DNA of 64,000 nt from JAJDAT01 sp964570665 (GCA_964570665.1 CAZMZH010000001.1:434001-498000); one strand, 5' to 3'. Shown: positions 42,408 through 52,088, numbered from the stretch's first letter. The notes: generated by a model not told the origin, from the sequence alone. Numbers and translations are program-made.

Positions 42408-42580
42408 ATCATTCTAATTAAAAGTTTTGTAAAATTAATTAACAAGAAAATAACGCTAAGCTTTTCTTCAGATGTATTTTACACAAAAGCCAGGGCTATG
42501 TTTCGAAAATTTGGCTCGACTTGCAAAATATTAAAAAGAATTCTTAGCAAAACCTGTCATTTTATTTTTATTATCGAATT

Positions 42581-42946
42581 TTGAATAAAAAACCTCTTCT
42601 CATTTACGATGGCGATTGCGACTTCTGCCGCGTTTGGATAGGCCGATGGCGAAAAATTACCGGCGATTCAATTGACTATGCTCCATACCAGGAAGTCGCT
42701 TCTGATTACCCGCAAATTTCTATCTCTCAATTTGAAAACTCCATCCAATTAATTGAATCCAATCAAAAAATCTTTACAGGAGCCAAAGCTGTTTTTAAAA
42801 CTTTGTCTTACAATCCAAAACGCCGATGGCTCCTTAAACTTTATGAATCCATTCCTGGGGTTGCCTTTATATCCGAGCTTGGTTACAAAATAATCGCTCG
42901 TAATCGCCAAACCTTTTCAAAGCTATCTAATTTTTTTTTGACATAA
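42581..42946 (+). CDS. DCC-family (DUF393) thiol-disulfide oxidoreductase
   Basis: A 121-residue protein with the DxDCxxC motif IYDGDCDFCRVW and the conserved GAKAVFKTL region. Start is TTG at 42581; no ATG fits. It ends SNFFLT at a TAA right after a run of nine T (42931-42939). A -1 shift in that run would read through into the lipase-maturation-factor-like frame without interruption. So it may be the N-terminal domain of a single fused protein. The DCC domain is thought to act on thiols, but no activity has been shown for most members. Confidence 0.78.
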   Translation: MNKKPLLIYDGDCDFCRVWIGRWRKITGDSIDYAPYQEVASDYPQISISQFENSIQLIESNQKIFTGAKAVFKTLSYNPKRRWLLKLYESIPGVAFISELGYKIIARNRQTFSKLSNFFLT

Positions 42947-44430
42947 ATCACCACTCGCCAGATTTAGTTCTTACGAGAAATTTATATCTTCGTGGCCTTG
43001 GGTTAGTTTATTTTCTCGCATTCGCCTCGCTTGGTTTTCAAATTACCGGTCTTATTGGAGACCAAGGTATCCTCCCTGTCAAAGAGCTTTTAGATTGGGT
43101 CGAGCATGAGTTTAAAACCGACAAATATTTCGTTGTCCCCACCATTTTTTGGATTGATTCTGGAAATCTAATTCTTCAAATCGTTTGTGGAGCCGGCGCA
43201 GCGCTGGGTTTGATCATGGTGGCGGGTTACTTTCCCGGCTTACTGACGGGCCTGTGTTGGCTCCTCTATCTATCTATCGTTTCAGTCGGGCGCGAATTCC
43301 TTTCGTACCAGTGGGACACCTTGCTTTTGGAAATTGGTTTTCTTTCCATTTTTATTTGTCCTTGGCATTTACAAAAAAAATCCATCGAAGCTCCTTCAAC
43401 CTTTGTTGTCTGGCTTTTTAGAATATTGGCTTTTAAGCTAGAGTTTTCTTCTGGAGTTGTAAAACTAGCAAGCGGCGATCCAAGTTGGAGAGATTTATCT
43501 GCGCTCAGTTTTCATTATGAAACTCAACCTCTACCAACTCTTGGAGGATGGTTTTTCCATCAATTACCCAACATTTTCCACGAAGTTTCGACGGCGTTAA
43601 TTTTAGTATCTCAATTGATTTGTCCTTTCCTTATTTTTTTTACAAGAAAATTTCGAATTGCATATTTCTTTATAATGATTGCAACTCAATCCCTAATTGC
43701 TTTCTCAGGAAATTATGGTTATTTCAATCTGTTAACTATCGTTTTGGCAATTTTTCTCTTATACGATGACTTTATAAAAAAGATATTTTTATTTTTTAAA
43801 ATTACTCTTAGTTCTCCTTCACCTTCTTCTATATCCATCTCAAAACATCTATTTTTATACACAATCGGTTCGATTCTCATTACGTTAAACTTCATTAATA
43901 TCTTTGGTTTATTCTTAAAAATAGAATTACCAAATTCCATTAATAGCGGTATCAACCAATTGCAATCTTTCCATTTAAACAACCGCTATGGATTATTTGC
44001 CGTAATGACAAAAAAAAGGCCAGAAATCATTATTGAGGGGAGTAATGATTTGGAAGTCTGGTCTGAATATAAATTTAAATGGAAAGCTGGAGAACTAAAT
44101 CAGCCCCCTCTATTTGTGGCTCCTCATCAACCCAGATTAGATTGGCAAATGTGGTTTGCGGCCTTAGGAAATTTTAATAGTAATCCTTGGTTTATAAATT
44201 TTCTTGGGAAAATATTTATAGGTTCTGAGGATGTTTTAAAATTACTAGCATATAATCCGTTTCCAAATTCTCCACCTCGTTATATTCGAGCCTGGGTTTA
44301 CGACTATCGTTTTTCCAGTTTTGATGAGAAAGGAAAAACAGGATCCTGGTGGCGCCGAACCTTAGAAAAACCGTATTCTCCCACGATTCAAAATCCTTTT
44401 TTTAAAGAAAAAAAGCCGCCGCTATTCTAA
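42940..44430 (+). CDS. Lipase-maturation-factor-like membrane protein, start unresolved
   Basis: The open frame runs from 42931 to 44430 (up to 499 residues). Sequence FDINHHSPDLVLTRNLYLRGLG and QITGLIGDQGILPVKELL matches the N-terminal part of lipase maturation factor (LMF) proteins, then FPGLLTGLCWLLYLSIVSVG, FLSYQWDTLLLEIGFLSIF and further membrane helices follow. The first ATG/GTG/TTG in frame is TTG at 43210, which would discard the conserved first domain, so the true start is missing or supplied by read-through from the DCC gene. LMF proteins assist folding of secreted lipases in the ER of animals; the bacterial role is unclear. Confidence 0.7.
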   Translation, partial: DINHHSPDLVLTRNLYLRGLGLVYFLAFASLGFQITGLIGDQGILPVKELLDWVEHEFKTDKYFVVPTIFWIDSGNLILQIVCGAGAALGLIMVAGYFPGLLTGLCWLLYLSIVSVGREFLSYQWDTLLLEIGFLSIFICPWHLQKKSIEAPSTFVVWLFRILAFKLEFSSGVVKLASGDPSWRDLSALSFHYETQPLPTLGGWFFHQLPNIFHEVSTALILVSQLICPFLIFFTRKFRIAYFFIMIATQSLIAFSGNYGYFNLLTIVLAIFLLYDDFIKKIFLFFKITLSSPSPSSISISKHLFLYTIGSILITLNFINIFGLFLKIELPNSINSGINQLQSFHLNNRYGLFAVMTKKRPEIIIEGSNDLEVWSEYKFKWKAGELNQPPLFVAPHQPRLDWQMWFAALGNFNSNPWFINFLGKIFIGSEDVLKLLAYNPFPNSPPRYIRAWVYDYRFSSFDEKGKTGSWWRRTLEKPYSPTIQNPFFKEKKPPLF

Positions 44431-44488
44431 AGCGGCTACAAATAAAAACTTATAGCGGTATAATAGACACACTTTTTTATCTTCAATC

Positions 44489-45433
44489 ATGAGAGTAAAT
44501 GATATGCCGATTATCGAAGTCTCAGGCTTGAACTTTGAGTACCCCGGCAAAATTGCCCTTCAAGACATATCTTTTACCATCGAACCAAAAACCATCACCG
44601 CCTTGGTAGGCCCAAACGGCGCGGGAAAAACCACATTGATGAGCTGCCTCGCCGCCCTTGCCCAACCCGTTTCCGGTACAATCCATATCGGCGGCGTTTC
44701 AGTTTTGGACGAACCCCGACGTTGCCACAAAATGATGGGATATCTCCCGGATTTCTTCGGCTTATATGATGAGTTAACGGTTAAACAGTGTTTAACATAC
44801 GTAGCCATGGCTCAAAAGCTTCCTTCAAATCAGATTGAAAAAGCCGTCTCCCAAACTGCAGCCAGCGTTAGGATAGAAGAACATTTGAACAAAAAAGCAG
44901 GGGCTCTTTCTAGAGGATTAAGGCAAAGTCTTGCAATTGGCCAAGCCATAATTCACGGCCCGGAATTACTCCTTTTGGACGAGCCCGCATCTGGACTAGA
45001 CCCTGAGGCTCGCCATAATCTTTCAAACCTTCTCCAAACTTTGCAGAGAGAAGGAAAAACCATCCTTGTGTCGTCTCACATCCTCTCCGAACTTGAAGAT
45101 TATTCCACACACATGCTCGTGATAAGAGACGGTAAATCGCTCGGTTATTCTAAGATTGGGGATATAAAACTATCGCAAAAGAAAAAAATGATTCTAACTC
45201 TCACTGAATCCGCCGCGAAATTCGCAGAACGCTTGCGACAATTCGACTCTGTAGAAAACGTGACGAACGAGACCGCTAGTATAGAGTTTGATTTCGACGA
45301 CGATCCTCAAGCTCGCCGAGACCTGTTAAAAAGATTAGTGACCGAAGGCTTTCCGGTCTGCGGTTTCGTTGAAAAAGAGGTCGATCTCCAGAAAATTTAC
45401 ATTGATAAATACGCCCCCGAAAAGGTCAATTAA
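44489..45433 (+). CDS. ABC transporter ATP-binding protein
   Basis: A 314-residue ABC ATPase. Walker A GPNGAGKT (41-48), signature ALSRGLRQ, Walker B LLLLDEPASGLD and a switch histidine in SSHILSELE are all intact. A C-terminal extension of about 80 residues follows, as in exporters of the CcmA/NatA group. It partners the permease gene that starts one base into the stop codon. A short ribosome-binding region precedes MRVNDMPII; a second Met at residue 6 is an alternative start. Confidence 0.93.
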   Translation: MRVNDMPIIEVSGLNFEYPGKIALQDISFTIEPKTITALVGPNGAGKTTLMSCLAALAQPVSGTIHIGGVSVLDEPRRCHKMMGYLPDFFGLYDELTVKQCLTYVAMAQKLPSNQIEKAVSQTAASVRIEEHLNKKAGALSRGLRQSLAIGQAIIHGPELLLLDEPASGLDPEARHNLSNLLQTLQREGKTILVSSHILSELEDYSTHMLVIRDGKSLGYSKIGDIKLSQKKKMILTLTESAAKFAERLRQFDSVENVTNETASIEFDFDDDPQARRDLLKRLVTEGFPVCGFVEKEVDLQKIYIDKYAPEKVN

Positions 45434-46803
45434 TGAAATTCCAAAACGCCGAATTTCAAAGAAACTTTTGGTTGGAATTTAGTTTCCATCGGATCGTAGC
45501 AACTCCTATTATTTTAGGAACTTTTTTTTATATAGCGGGTATAAAGGAAATCAACCCAAACATGGCCATATTTGGGTTGTCCGCTTTTTTGTTTGTAGCT
45601 ATTGTCTGCATTTGGGGGGCTCATCGTACGGCGGATAGCATGGTTTCCGAAATCCAAGAAAGAACTTGGATTTCACAACGGCTAACTCCAACAAATCCCT
45701 GGTCAATGGTATGGGCTAAATTATTTGGAAGTTCCATTGCCGCTTGGTATGGAGGAGTGTTTTGTTTAATCGCGTTTTTTATCACGGGCGCCAATCTCGA
45801 AAATCAAGAATTAAAATGGGCTCTAATTAGCCAAGGGCTGTTACCTGGAGCGTTTTATTTAATTGGTACAGCCATCGCATGCCAAGTTATTGGGTTTATG
45901 ATCGGGTTTGGCGGGACCGAAGAAAGAAAATCGTTGGCGGTGCGTAGGAGCTTCGTCTCTAACGGGGCTGGAGGTATAATAGGAATTTCATGTCTAATTC
46001 TGAGTTTCAAAAAACTGGAACTAAACGCAACCATCCTTTGGTATGGAATTCCCTTTGCCGAGTTTTATTTTTGGATATTCAGCTTATACTCATTTTTGGC
46101 CTGGGGTTTGATTAGCCTTTATTCTCAAATGCGTCGGGAATTCCAAATGCCCAATCACCCGCTAGTTTGGGTAACTTTTCTGGCATTCATTAGCATTTAT
46201 ATATTTGGCTTTGAATTTGAATCCACTAAAGAAAGTTTTGGAGATAGAGGTCCCATTTTCTTTCGTTCTTCATTGAGCTTTTTTTCTATGCTCATTCTGG
46301 CCTATCTAATGATCGTTTGGGAAAAAACCGACGGTTTCGCTCTACGTCAATTATTCGGCCTGATAAAGCGAGGACAATTTAAAAAGACAATTTACAAAAT
46401 CCCCCGATGGACACTTTCTGTCCTTTCAGCCTGGGTATTAGGGATCTGGCTTATCATAGCCTTTGGAACTGAGTCCGCAGAATGGAGTATCGACATGTAT
46501 CAAGTAGTCGGCGCCATCTTATGTTTTGCCATGCGCGATCTAGGTCTAATTCTGTACTTTCGTTTATCCGCCAAACCTCACCGAGCAACGGCGGTCGCTA
46601 TTCTATATCTCTTCATCCTATATGGATTGATGCCCGCATTGACGCTTACTTCTATTTCTGAGGAATTCGTTTACGTCTTTTATCCCATTTCCTCAGAAAC
46701 TTCCGCTTTAAAGGCAATTTTCCCTCCCTTCTTAGAAGCCGTTTTAATGTGGATTCTAACCATGACGAGATGGAAACGTTCACCGAATTATCAACTTACT
46801 TGA
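45433..46803 (+). CDS. ABC transporter permease-like membrane protein
   Basis: A 456-residue protein with about ten hydrophobic helices and a hydrophilic first 20 residues. It has no strong sequence motif, but its position, one base into the stop of the ATPase gene, makes it the membrane partner. LSERTW-like segment EIQERTWISQRLTPTNPWSM resembles ABC-2-type permeases of the NatB type. The transported substrate cannot be inferred. Confidence 0.8.
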   Translation: MKFQNAEFQRNFWLEFSFHRIVATPIILGTFFYIAGIKEINPNMAIFGLSAFLFVAIVCIWGAHRTADSMVSEIQERTWISQRLTPTNPWSMVWAKLFGSSIAAWYGGVFCLIAFFITGANLENQELKWALISQGLLPGAFYLIGTAIACQVIGFMIGFGGTEERKSLAVRRSFVSNGAGGIIGISCLILSFKKLELNATILWYGIPFAEFYFWIFSLYSFLAWGLISLYSQMRREFQMPNHPLVWVTFLAFISIYIFGFEFESTKESFGDRGPIFFRSSLSFFSMLILAYLMIVWEKTDGFALRQLFGLIKRGQFKKTIYKIPRWTLSVLSAWVLGIWLIIAFGTESAEWSIDMYQVVGAILCFAMRDLGLILYFRLSAKPHRATAVAILYLFILYGLMPALTLTSISEEFVYVFYPISSETSALKAIFPPFLEAVLMWILTMTRWKRSPNYQLT

Positions 46804-46917
46804 TAGAGGCGAAAATTACGGGCTTTTTGGAATAAAAACTCTTCCAGTTTTTTAGCAGATTGAAAGAAGAGGATAAATGAGAGTTTTGCAAGGATGCGAT
46901 TAACAATTGCCAGATAC

Positions 46918-47211
46918 TTAAGGTCTACCTTCTTTAAAAAAACCAATTAAAACTAAAATAGAGGCGGTAACGCCACTAAGGACGTATAAAAAAAAACCTA
47001 CCGAGGTATCTCCAAGAATAGTAATGAAATAACTTCTATTAAAAACAAAACCCCAATGAAAAACAAATGCGTAGGAGATCAATAAGCCTAACTTATGTCT
47101 TCCAAAGAAAAAACAAAGCGAAACTAAAAATACAAACGTTACAACCTGTCCTAAAGGGACCACTAAAGTTTTATCGGATAAAAATAATGTAAAACTATTC
47201 CAAAATTCCAT
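46918..47211 (-). CDS. Small membrane protein of unknown function
   Basis: A 97-residue hydrophobic protein with three probable membrane helices (about residues 18-36, 42-60 and 68-90). No recognised family. There is no clear ribosome binding site. It lies 60 bases upstream (in reading direction) of the receiver-GGDEF gene's end, on the same strand. The start ATG 47211 is the first in frame. Confidence 0.5.
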   Translation of the reverse strand: MEFWNSFTLFLSDKTLVVPLGQVVTFVFLVSLCFFFGRHKLGLLISYAFVFHWGFVFNRSYFITILGDTSVGFFLYVLSGVTASILVLIGFFKEGRP

Positions 47212-47269
47212 TTTTGGACGCCAGAGAGATAATTTATTTCTAATATTGGAAAGCTTAAAAAAATTCGCT

Positions 47270-48190
47270 TTATGAGGCTAAAGGCTGTACTTGATTTCTC
47301 CCAGAATCCTTAGCCTTATAAAGATTTTGATCCGCTTCGCGCACGGTTTGCTCAAAATTGCCTTCTTTTTCAAAAATACTAATTCCAAAACTTGCAGTTA
47401 CATCAACTTTCTTATCTCCGGTTTCGAATTTTTTTCCTTCTAACTTACTCCTAATTTTTTCGGCAAATTGAGCGGCGCCTTCTATTTCAGTATCAGGTAA
47501 AAGCAATAAAAACTCTTCTCCTCCCCAACGCGTAGCGATATCTTGCAATCTCTTTTCTTCTTTGATCAATTGAGAAAATTCTATTAAAACTAAATCTCCA
47601 AAATCATGGCCGTAGTTATCGTTTACCTGCTTAAAAAAATCAATGTCAGCCATAACAACTGCAAACGGGCTACTATTTCTTTCTGACCGCGCTATTTCTT
47701 TTTCCAATTGATCAAATAGATAACGTCGGTTGTACAATCCAGTTAATGGATCGTTATGGGCCATGTTAGCAAGCTGTTTGATTGCTTGTCGTAATCGGAT
47801 ATGGGTTTTTACCCTCGCAACGACTTCCGCTTGTTTAAAAGGTTTAAAAATATAATCAACCCCGCCAACTTCAAAACCTTTGACGACATCATGCGCATCA
47901 TTCTTGGCCGATATAAAAATAACGGGAATATCTTGCGTCACATCGGATTCTTTCAATTTTTCGCAGGTTTCATAACCATCCATCCCCGGCATCATAACGT
48001 CCAATAAAATCAAATCCGGTATGGCTTGCTCGGCTATTCTAATAGCAATATCTCCTCTGGGAGCAGCATAAATATTATAACCTTCCGGCCCCAAGGTTTC
48101 TCTCAGGATATCCAAATTCGCTGGAGTATCGTCAACCATTAATACTTTAGCTTTTTCAGGAAAAAGAGCGTCAAAATCAATATTCTTCAT
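47270..48190 (-). CDS. Receiver-GGDEF diguanylate cyclase
   Basis: A 306-residue PleD-type response regulator. Receiver: residues 14-135, phospho-acceptor Asp64 in LILLDVMMPG, Lys in FKPF. GGDEF domain: about 150-300, active loop RWGGEEFLLLLPDT, MADIDFFKQVNDNYGHDFGD, and an RxxD inhibitory site (RLQD) five residues before GGEEF. It should make cyclic di-GMP, with product inhibition via the RxxD site. It could oppose the HD-GYP protein at 11.3 kb. No adjacent kinase. Confidence 0.92.
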   Translation of the reverse strand: MKNIDFDALFPEKAKVLMVDDTPANLDILRETLGPEGYNIYAAPRGDIAIRIAEQAIPDLILLDVMMPGMDGYETCEKLKESDVTQDIPVIFISAKNDAHDVVKGFEVGGVDYIFKPFKQAEVVARVKTHIRLRQAIKQLANMAHNDPLTGLYNRRYLFDQLEKEIARSERNSSPFAVVMADIDFFKQVNDNYGHDFGDLVLIEFSQLIKEEKRLQDIATRWGGEEFLLLLPDTEIEGAAQFAEKIRSKLEGKKFETGDKKVDVTASFGISIFEKEGNFEQTVREADQNLYKAKDSGRNQVQPLAS

Positions 48191-48779
48191 TACGATAATT
48201 TCAATGTAAAAATTTCAAAAACTAAGTGAAATTAAAATCAAGCTTTTAAAATAACTCAACCATTTCACATGGGCTGCAACAAATATTCTCGACGATCCTT
48301 AAATAAATATCAAGGAAACTTAAATTCCATCTAATAAAGATCATACAAATTGATCATGCAGTCAAAACTAACTCAATACGCAAATCGCTACAAGCGACAA
48401 TTCTGATTATTCGACGAAAAAATAAAACGCGTTTAAAGAGAATTTATTCATTATAAATCATTCGTTAAAAAATATCGATTTTCTAATATCAATTTTACAA
48501 TTCAAGTTCCAATATAATTTTTTATCATTTCCATTGAGAAAATTCCAAGGACCAAATATTTGCCCTCAAAAAGACAAAAAAAATCTTGCGTTAAAAATGA
48601 GCGCCAGCGCCTAATTAAAGCGCAAAACATTTTCCCAAATCGTTTTTCATTTTTTTGTTGAAGTAGTTCTCTCCTTTTAATTAGGCAATATTTACGGTTT
48701 ATTAAAATCGGCGCCATTTTTGTACTAGAAACTAAACAGAAGCAATTCAAATCAACATCCAATTTAAAAGGATTCAGTC
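48191..48779. promoter_or_regulatory. Intergenic region upstream of nirA
   Basis: A 590-base AT-rich gap between divergent genes: receiver-GGDEF (minus) and nirA (plus). The only sizeable open frame (48502-48762, minus) is basic, low-complexity and has no ribosome binding site. The region must contain the nirA promoter. Near 48627 the repeat GCGCCAGCGC and GCGC of the following bases could form a small hairpin. No tRNA or known riboswitch seen. Confidence 0.4.
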
Positions 48780-50360
48780 ATGAATAAGATCGAGGCGCTT
48801 AAATCAGAAAAAGGCGGTTTGGAAATTAAACGCGATATCGAACGCTTTGCCAAAGAAGGATGGGAATCGATTAGCGAAGACGATATCCACCGTTTAAAGT
48901 GGTTTGGCCTATTTTTACGAAAACCGACGCCTGGATTCTTCATGATGCGCGTTCGAATCTCCAATGGAATAGCCTTTTCTTATCAAATTAAAGCTTTAAG
49001 CGACATTTCTAAACGCTTTGGAAATGGCGTAATAGATATAACAACGAGACAACAAATCCAAGTTCGACATTTAAAAATAGAATCAATTCCAGAAGTATTC
49101 GATTTAATGGAGCAAGCGGGTTTATCTTCTATGCAAACAGGAATGGATAATATTAGGAATGTTATGGGTTGTCCACTTTCTGGATTAAACCCTAAGGAAG
49201 TAACGGACACTCTTCCCTTAGCAAAGGGTTTGACCGATCTTTTTTTAAATAACCCTGAGTTCACTAACCTTCCGCGAAAGATCAATATCGCAATTACTGG
49301 ATGTCCAGATAATTGCGTTCATACTGAAAGTCAGGATATAGCATTGATTCCAGCCTTTCTTGAAAAACCTGGAGGTAAAATCGCCGGATTCAATGTATTG
49401 GCTGGAGGTAAATTAGGTTCTGGAGGTTATCGTATTGCCTCGTCTTTGGATATTTTTTTAGAACCTCATGAAGTGGTGAATACTTGCGCCGAAATTGTTC
49501 TCCTATACAGAGACTATGGAAACCGAGAAACACGAACGCAAAACCGATTAAGTTTTCTTTTAGACGAATGGGGCGCTGAACGTTTCCGGGAAACTCTGCT
49601 CAAACGTTTAGGAAATCCTTTGAGACGCGCTGGAATCGACGTTAGAAATAGCGGTCATAAAGATCACATAGGTATTTATCGACAAAAACAACTTTTCGCC
49701 AACGCCGTTGGTTTGAAGGCGATTGTCGGCAGAATAAAAGCTGAACAATTAACTAAAGTCGCTGAATTAGCGGAAAAATATGGGACCGGAGAAGTTCGAT
49801 TTTCTCCTTCCCAATCGCTGATCGTTCCTCACGTTCAGGACAAACATTTAGGAGATTTTTTAGAAGAACCTATTCTAAAGGAACTCTTATATGCTCCCTC
49901 AAGCGTTGTTCGAAATTTAGTTAGCTGTGTTGGCTCCGATTATTGTTCCTTAGCGACAATCGAAACCAAATCTCGAGCCTTGGATCTCGCTCAACAACTT
50001 GAAACCCGATTAAAAAACCCTAGCCCAATATCCATGCATTGGTCGGGATGTCCTGCCGGTTGCGGGAACCACTTGCTATCGGATATTGGATTTTTAGGAA
50101 AAAGAACAAAAGTTGAAGGGAAAACCGTCGATGCGGTGGATATTTTTGTTGGAGGAAGAGCTGGGCCCAACCCCAAAACTTCGATCAAAATTCTTGAAAA
50201 TGTTCCCTGCGATTCGCTTCCACAAATTTTGGAAGGAATTATTCCTTATCATACGAGACACAAAATGCATCCTGTAAAAAAATCACGGCCAAAAACTTCA
50301 TCCGAAAATATTATTCCGCAGAAAACGGCCGAACCTATAACGCTTTCAAGCTCTGCTTGA
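48780..50360 (+). CDS. nirA: Ferredoxin-type nitrite reductase (siroheme/4Fe-4S)
   Basis: A 526-residue nitrite/sulfite reductase. Two repeated half-domains are seen, FFMMRVRISNGI and GEVRFSPSQSLIVPHVQ. VMGCPLSGL, TGCPDNCVH and the [4Fe-4S]-siroheme ligands CVGSDYC and GCPAGCG are present. It reduces nitrite to ammonium, six electrons at a time, from ferredoxin. It lies next to a formate/nitrite channel, so assimilation of nitrite is most likely; sulfite reductase is a less likely alternative. The start ATG 48780 is preceded by a weak AAAGGATT sequence. A basic low-complexity tail of about 30 residues ends the protein. Confidence 0.9.
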   Translation: MNKIEALKSEKGGLEIKRDIERFAKEGWESISEDDIHRLKWFGLFLRKPTPGFFMMRVRISNGIAFSYQIKALSDISKRFGNGVIDITTRQQIQVRHLKIESIPEVFDLMEQAGLSSMQTGMDNIRNVMGCPLSGLNPKEVTDTLPLAKGLTDLFLNNPEFTNLPRKINIAITGCPDNCVHTESQDIALIPAFLEKPGGKIAGFNVLAGGKLGSGGYRIASSLDIFLEPHEVVNTCAEIVLLYRDYGNRETRTQNRLSFLLDEWGAERFRETLLKRLGNPLRRAGIDVRNSGHKDHIGIYRQKQLFANAVGLKAIVGRIKAEQLTKVAELAEKYGTGEVRFSPSQSLIVPHVQDKHLGDFLEEPILKELLYAPSSVVRNLVSCVGSDYCSLATIETKSRALDLAQQLETRLKNPSPISMHWSGCPAGCGNHLLSDIGFLGKRTKVEGKTVDAVDIFVGGRAGPNPKTSIKILENVPCDSLPQILEGIIPYHTRHKMHPVKKSRPKTSSENIIPQKTAEPITLSSSA

Positions 50361-50396
50361 TAACGCAACAAACAACCAAACTCATGGAGACAAACA

Positions 50397-51200
50397 ATGT
50401 TTTCTAGCGAATTAGAAAAATTATGCGACGTTGGCGAAAAAAAAATAAATTATATGGAGCAATCCCCTCTAGGCTATTTTGTCTTATCCGCTCTGGCCGG
50501 TTGTTATGTCGGCTTTGGAATAATCCTTATTTTTTCCATAGGCGGCCCAATCTTCGCAACAGGGAATACCGCTTACCTTAAATTAATCATGGGAGCAAGT
50601 TTCGGTATCGCTTTAAGCCTAGTGATATTCGCGGGATCGGAGCTTTTTACTGGAAATAATATGGTCTTTGCGATAGCGCGATTAAAAAATCGCGTTGCGT
50701 CAGTCGATATTTTTAAATTATTTTTCTTATGCTATCTAGGTAACCTAGCCGGTTCCGCTTTGCTCGCATGGATGGTCGTATACTCTGGGAGTTTAAGCGA
50801 ATCTACCGCTAAATTAATTTTACATGTTTCCATATTGAAAACAAAACCAGAATTTTATGAGCTTATTCTAAGAGGAATTTTATGCAACTGGCTCGTTTGT
50901 TTGGCTGTTTGGGTTTCTGGAAGAACTCAGAACGACGCAGCTAAACTGATACTTATTTTTTGGTGCTTGTTCGCGTTTATCGCTTCGGGATTTGAACATT
51001 GTGTCGCTAACATGACTCTTTTAAGTATGGGATTGCTATTACCCGGAAGTTTAGATTTTGGAATAGCTCAAGCAGTTTACAATTTAGTTTGGGTTACGAT
51101 AGGAAACTTTGCCGGCGGAGCTTTTTTTGTAGGTGGCGTTTATTGGTTAGCGGAAGGACAAACCGTAAAACTTTTTTCGCCAACCTTAAAGAAAATTTAA
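50397..51200 (+). CDS. Formate/nitrite transporter (FNT family)
   Basis: A 267-residue polytopic protein with six membrane helices and the FNT pattern: SPLGYFVLSALAGCYVGFG, ELFTGNNMVFA, GNLAGSALLAWMVV, LRGILCNWLVCLAVWVS, GFEHCVANMTLLSMGLLLP, and NFAGGAFFVGGVYW. It channels nitrite (or formate) across the inner membrane. Placed 36 bases after nirA, it most likely feeds nitrite to that enzyme. Confidence 0.93.
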   Translation: MFSSELEKLCDVGEKKINYMEQSPLGYFVLSALAGCYVGFGIILIFSIGGPIFATGNTAYLKLIMGASFGIALSLVIFAGSELFTGNNMVFAIARLKNRVASVDIFKLFFLCYLGNLAGSALLAWMVVYSGSLSESTAKLILHVSILKTKPEFYELILRGILCNWLVCLAVWVSGRTQNDAAKLILIFWCLFAFIASGFEHCVANMTLLSMGLLLPGSLDFGIAQAVYNLVWVTIGNFAGGAFFVGGVYWLAEGQTVKLFSPTLKKI

Positions 51201-51260
51201 CGCGTTCACTTCGTCTTCTATTGCTATAATGCATTTATTTTTCCTCCAAGGATAAATGCA

Positions 51261-52088
51261 ATGGCTTTAGAAGACGAATTAGGAGATATCCTGCAAAAGG
51301 GACGAGATGGTAAATCCTGGTCTCAAGACGACTTAGCGCAGGCAACGGGAATTTCAGTTAAAGAAATTTCTAAAATTGAAAAATATGAGTTTATACCAGA
51401 CGAAAAACTTATCCGCGCTCTTGCCCAATCTTTAAATTTAAATGCGGAATGTCTAATAAGAATCGCTAACGAGACTTGGGCGCCGGAAAAACCAACAGCA
51501 GATCCCGATTTTGAGCTCAAAACGTTAGAAGTCTTTATGGGAAGTTATCCCGTTAACTGCTATCTTCTTATCTGCAAACAAACTGGAGAAACTGGAATTT
51601 TTGATACGGGAGCGAACCCTAAAGCGCTCATTCAAAAAGCGAACGAGTTAAGAGTAAAACCTTCAAAAATTTTTCTTACCCATACGCATCCAGACCACGC
51701 AGGCGGCCTTAAAGTATTGGACCAGGAATACCGTTGCCCAACTTTTATCGATCATGCAGAACCCCACCCAATTGGAAGCGACGATTTACGAACTTTGTCG
51801 CAAGGCGAAACAGTAGAGCTGGGAAAACTAAAAGTCCAAATCATGGAAACTCCTGGCCACACTTCCGGAGGGTGCTGCTACAGAATAAATAACACGGTTA
51901 TTAGCGGAGACGTGCTTTTTGCAGGTTCAATGGGCAGAGCCAATTATTCTTTTCGATTATTGCACGACTCTGTATTAAATAAACTGCTAGCTCTTCCAGA
52001 AAACGTGGGGATTTTTCCTGGCCATGGTCCAGCCACAACAGTGAGTCAAGAGTTGAACAATAATCCATTTTTTTGTTTACCCGGTTGA
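51261..52088 (+). CDS. XRE helix-turn-helix / metallo-beta-lactamase fusion protein
   Basis: A 275-residue fusion. Residues about 8-70 are an XRE HTH (SWSQDDLAQATGISVKEISKIEKYE). Residues about 85-275 are a metallo-beta-lactamase-fold domain of the glyoxalase-II/hydrolase type with HTHPDH (His141-x-His143-x-Asp145-His146), METPGHTSGG, SGDVLFAGS and FPGHGPAT. The metal-binding motifs are complete, so it should be a hydrolase whose activity is tied to DNA binding. It is encoded 60 bases after the FNT gene and may be regulated together with it, but the terminator situation is unclear. I know of no studied protein with this arrangement. Confidence 0.85.
   Translation: MALEDELGDILQKGRDGKSWSQDDLAQATGISVKEISKIEKYEFIPDEKLIRALAQSLNLNAECLIRIANETWAPEKPTADPDFELKTLEVFMGSYPVNCYLLICKQTGETGIFDTGANPKALIQKANELRVKPSKIFLTHTHPDHAGGLKVLDQEYRCPTFIDHAEPHPIGSDDLRTLSQGETVELGKLKVQIMETPGHTSGGCCYRINNTVISGDVLFAGSMGRANYSFRLLHDSVLNKLLALPENVGIFPGHGPATTVSQELNNNPFFCLPG

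Noticed and set aside
44412..44438. Hairpin AGCCGC/GCGGCT overlapping the LMF stop
   Set aside because: The T run lies on the minus-strand side, where no gene ends, so it is not a terminator for the plus-strand gene.
48502..48762. 86-residue minus-strand frame upstream of nirA
   Set aside because: Basic, low-complexity, no ribosome binding site; it looks like a chance frame in an AT-rich gap.
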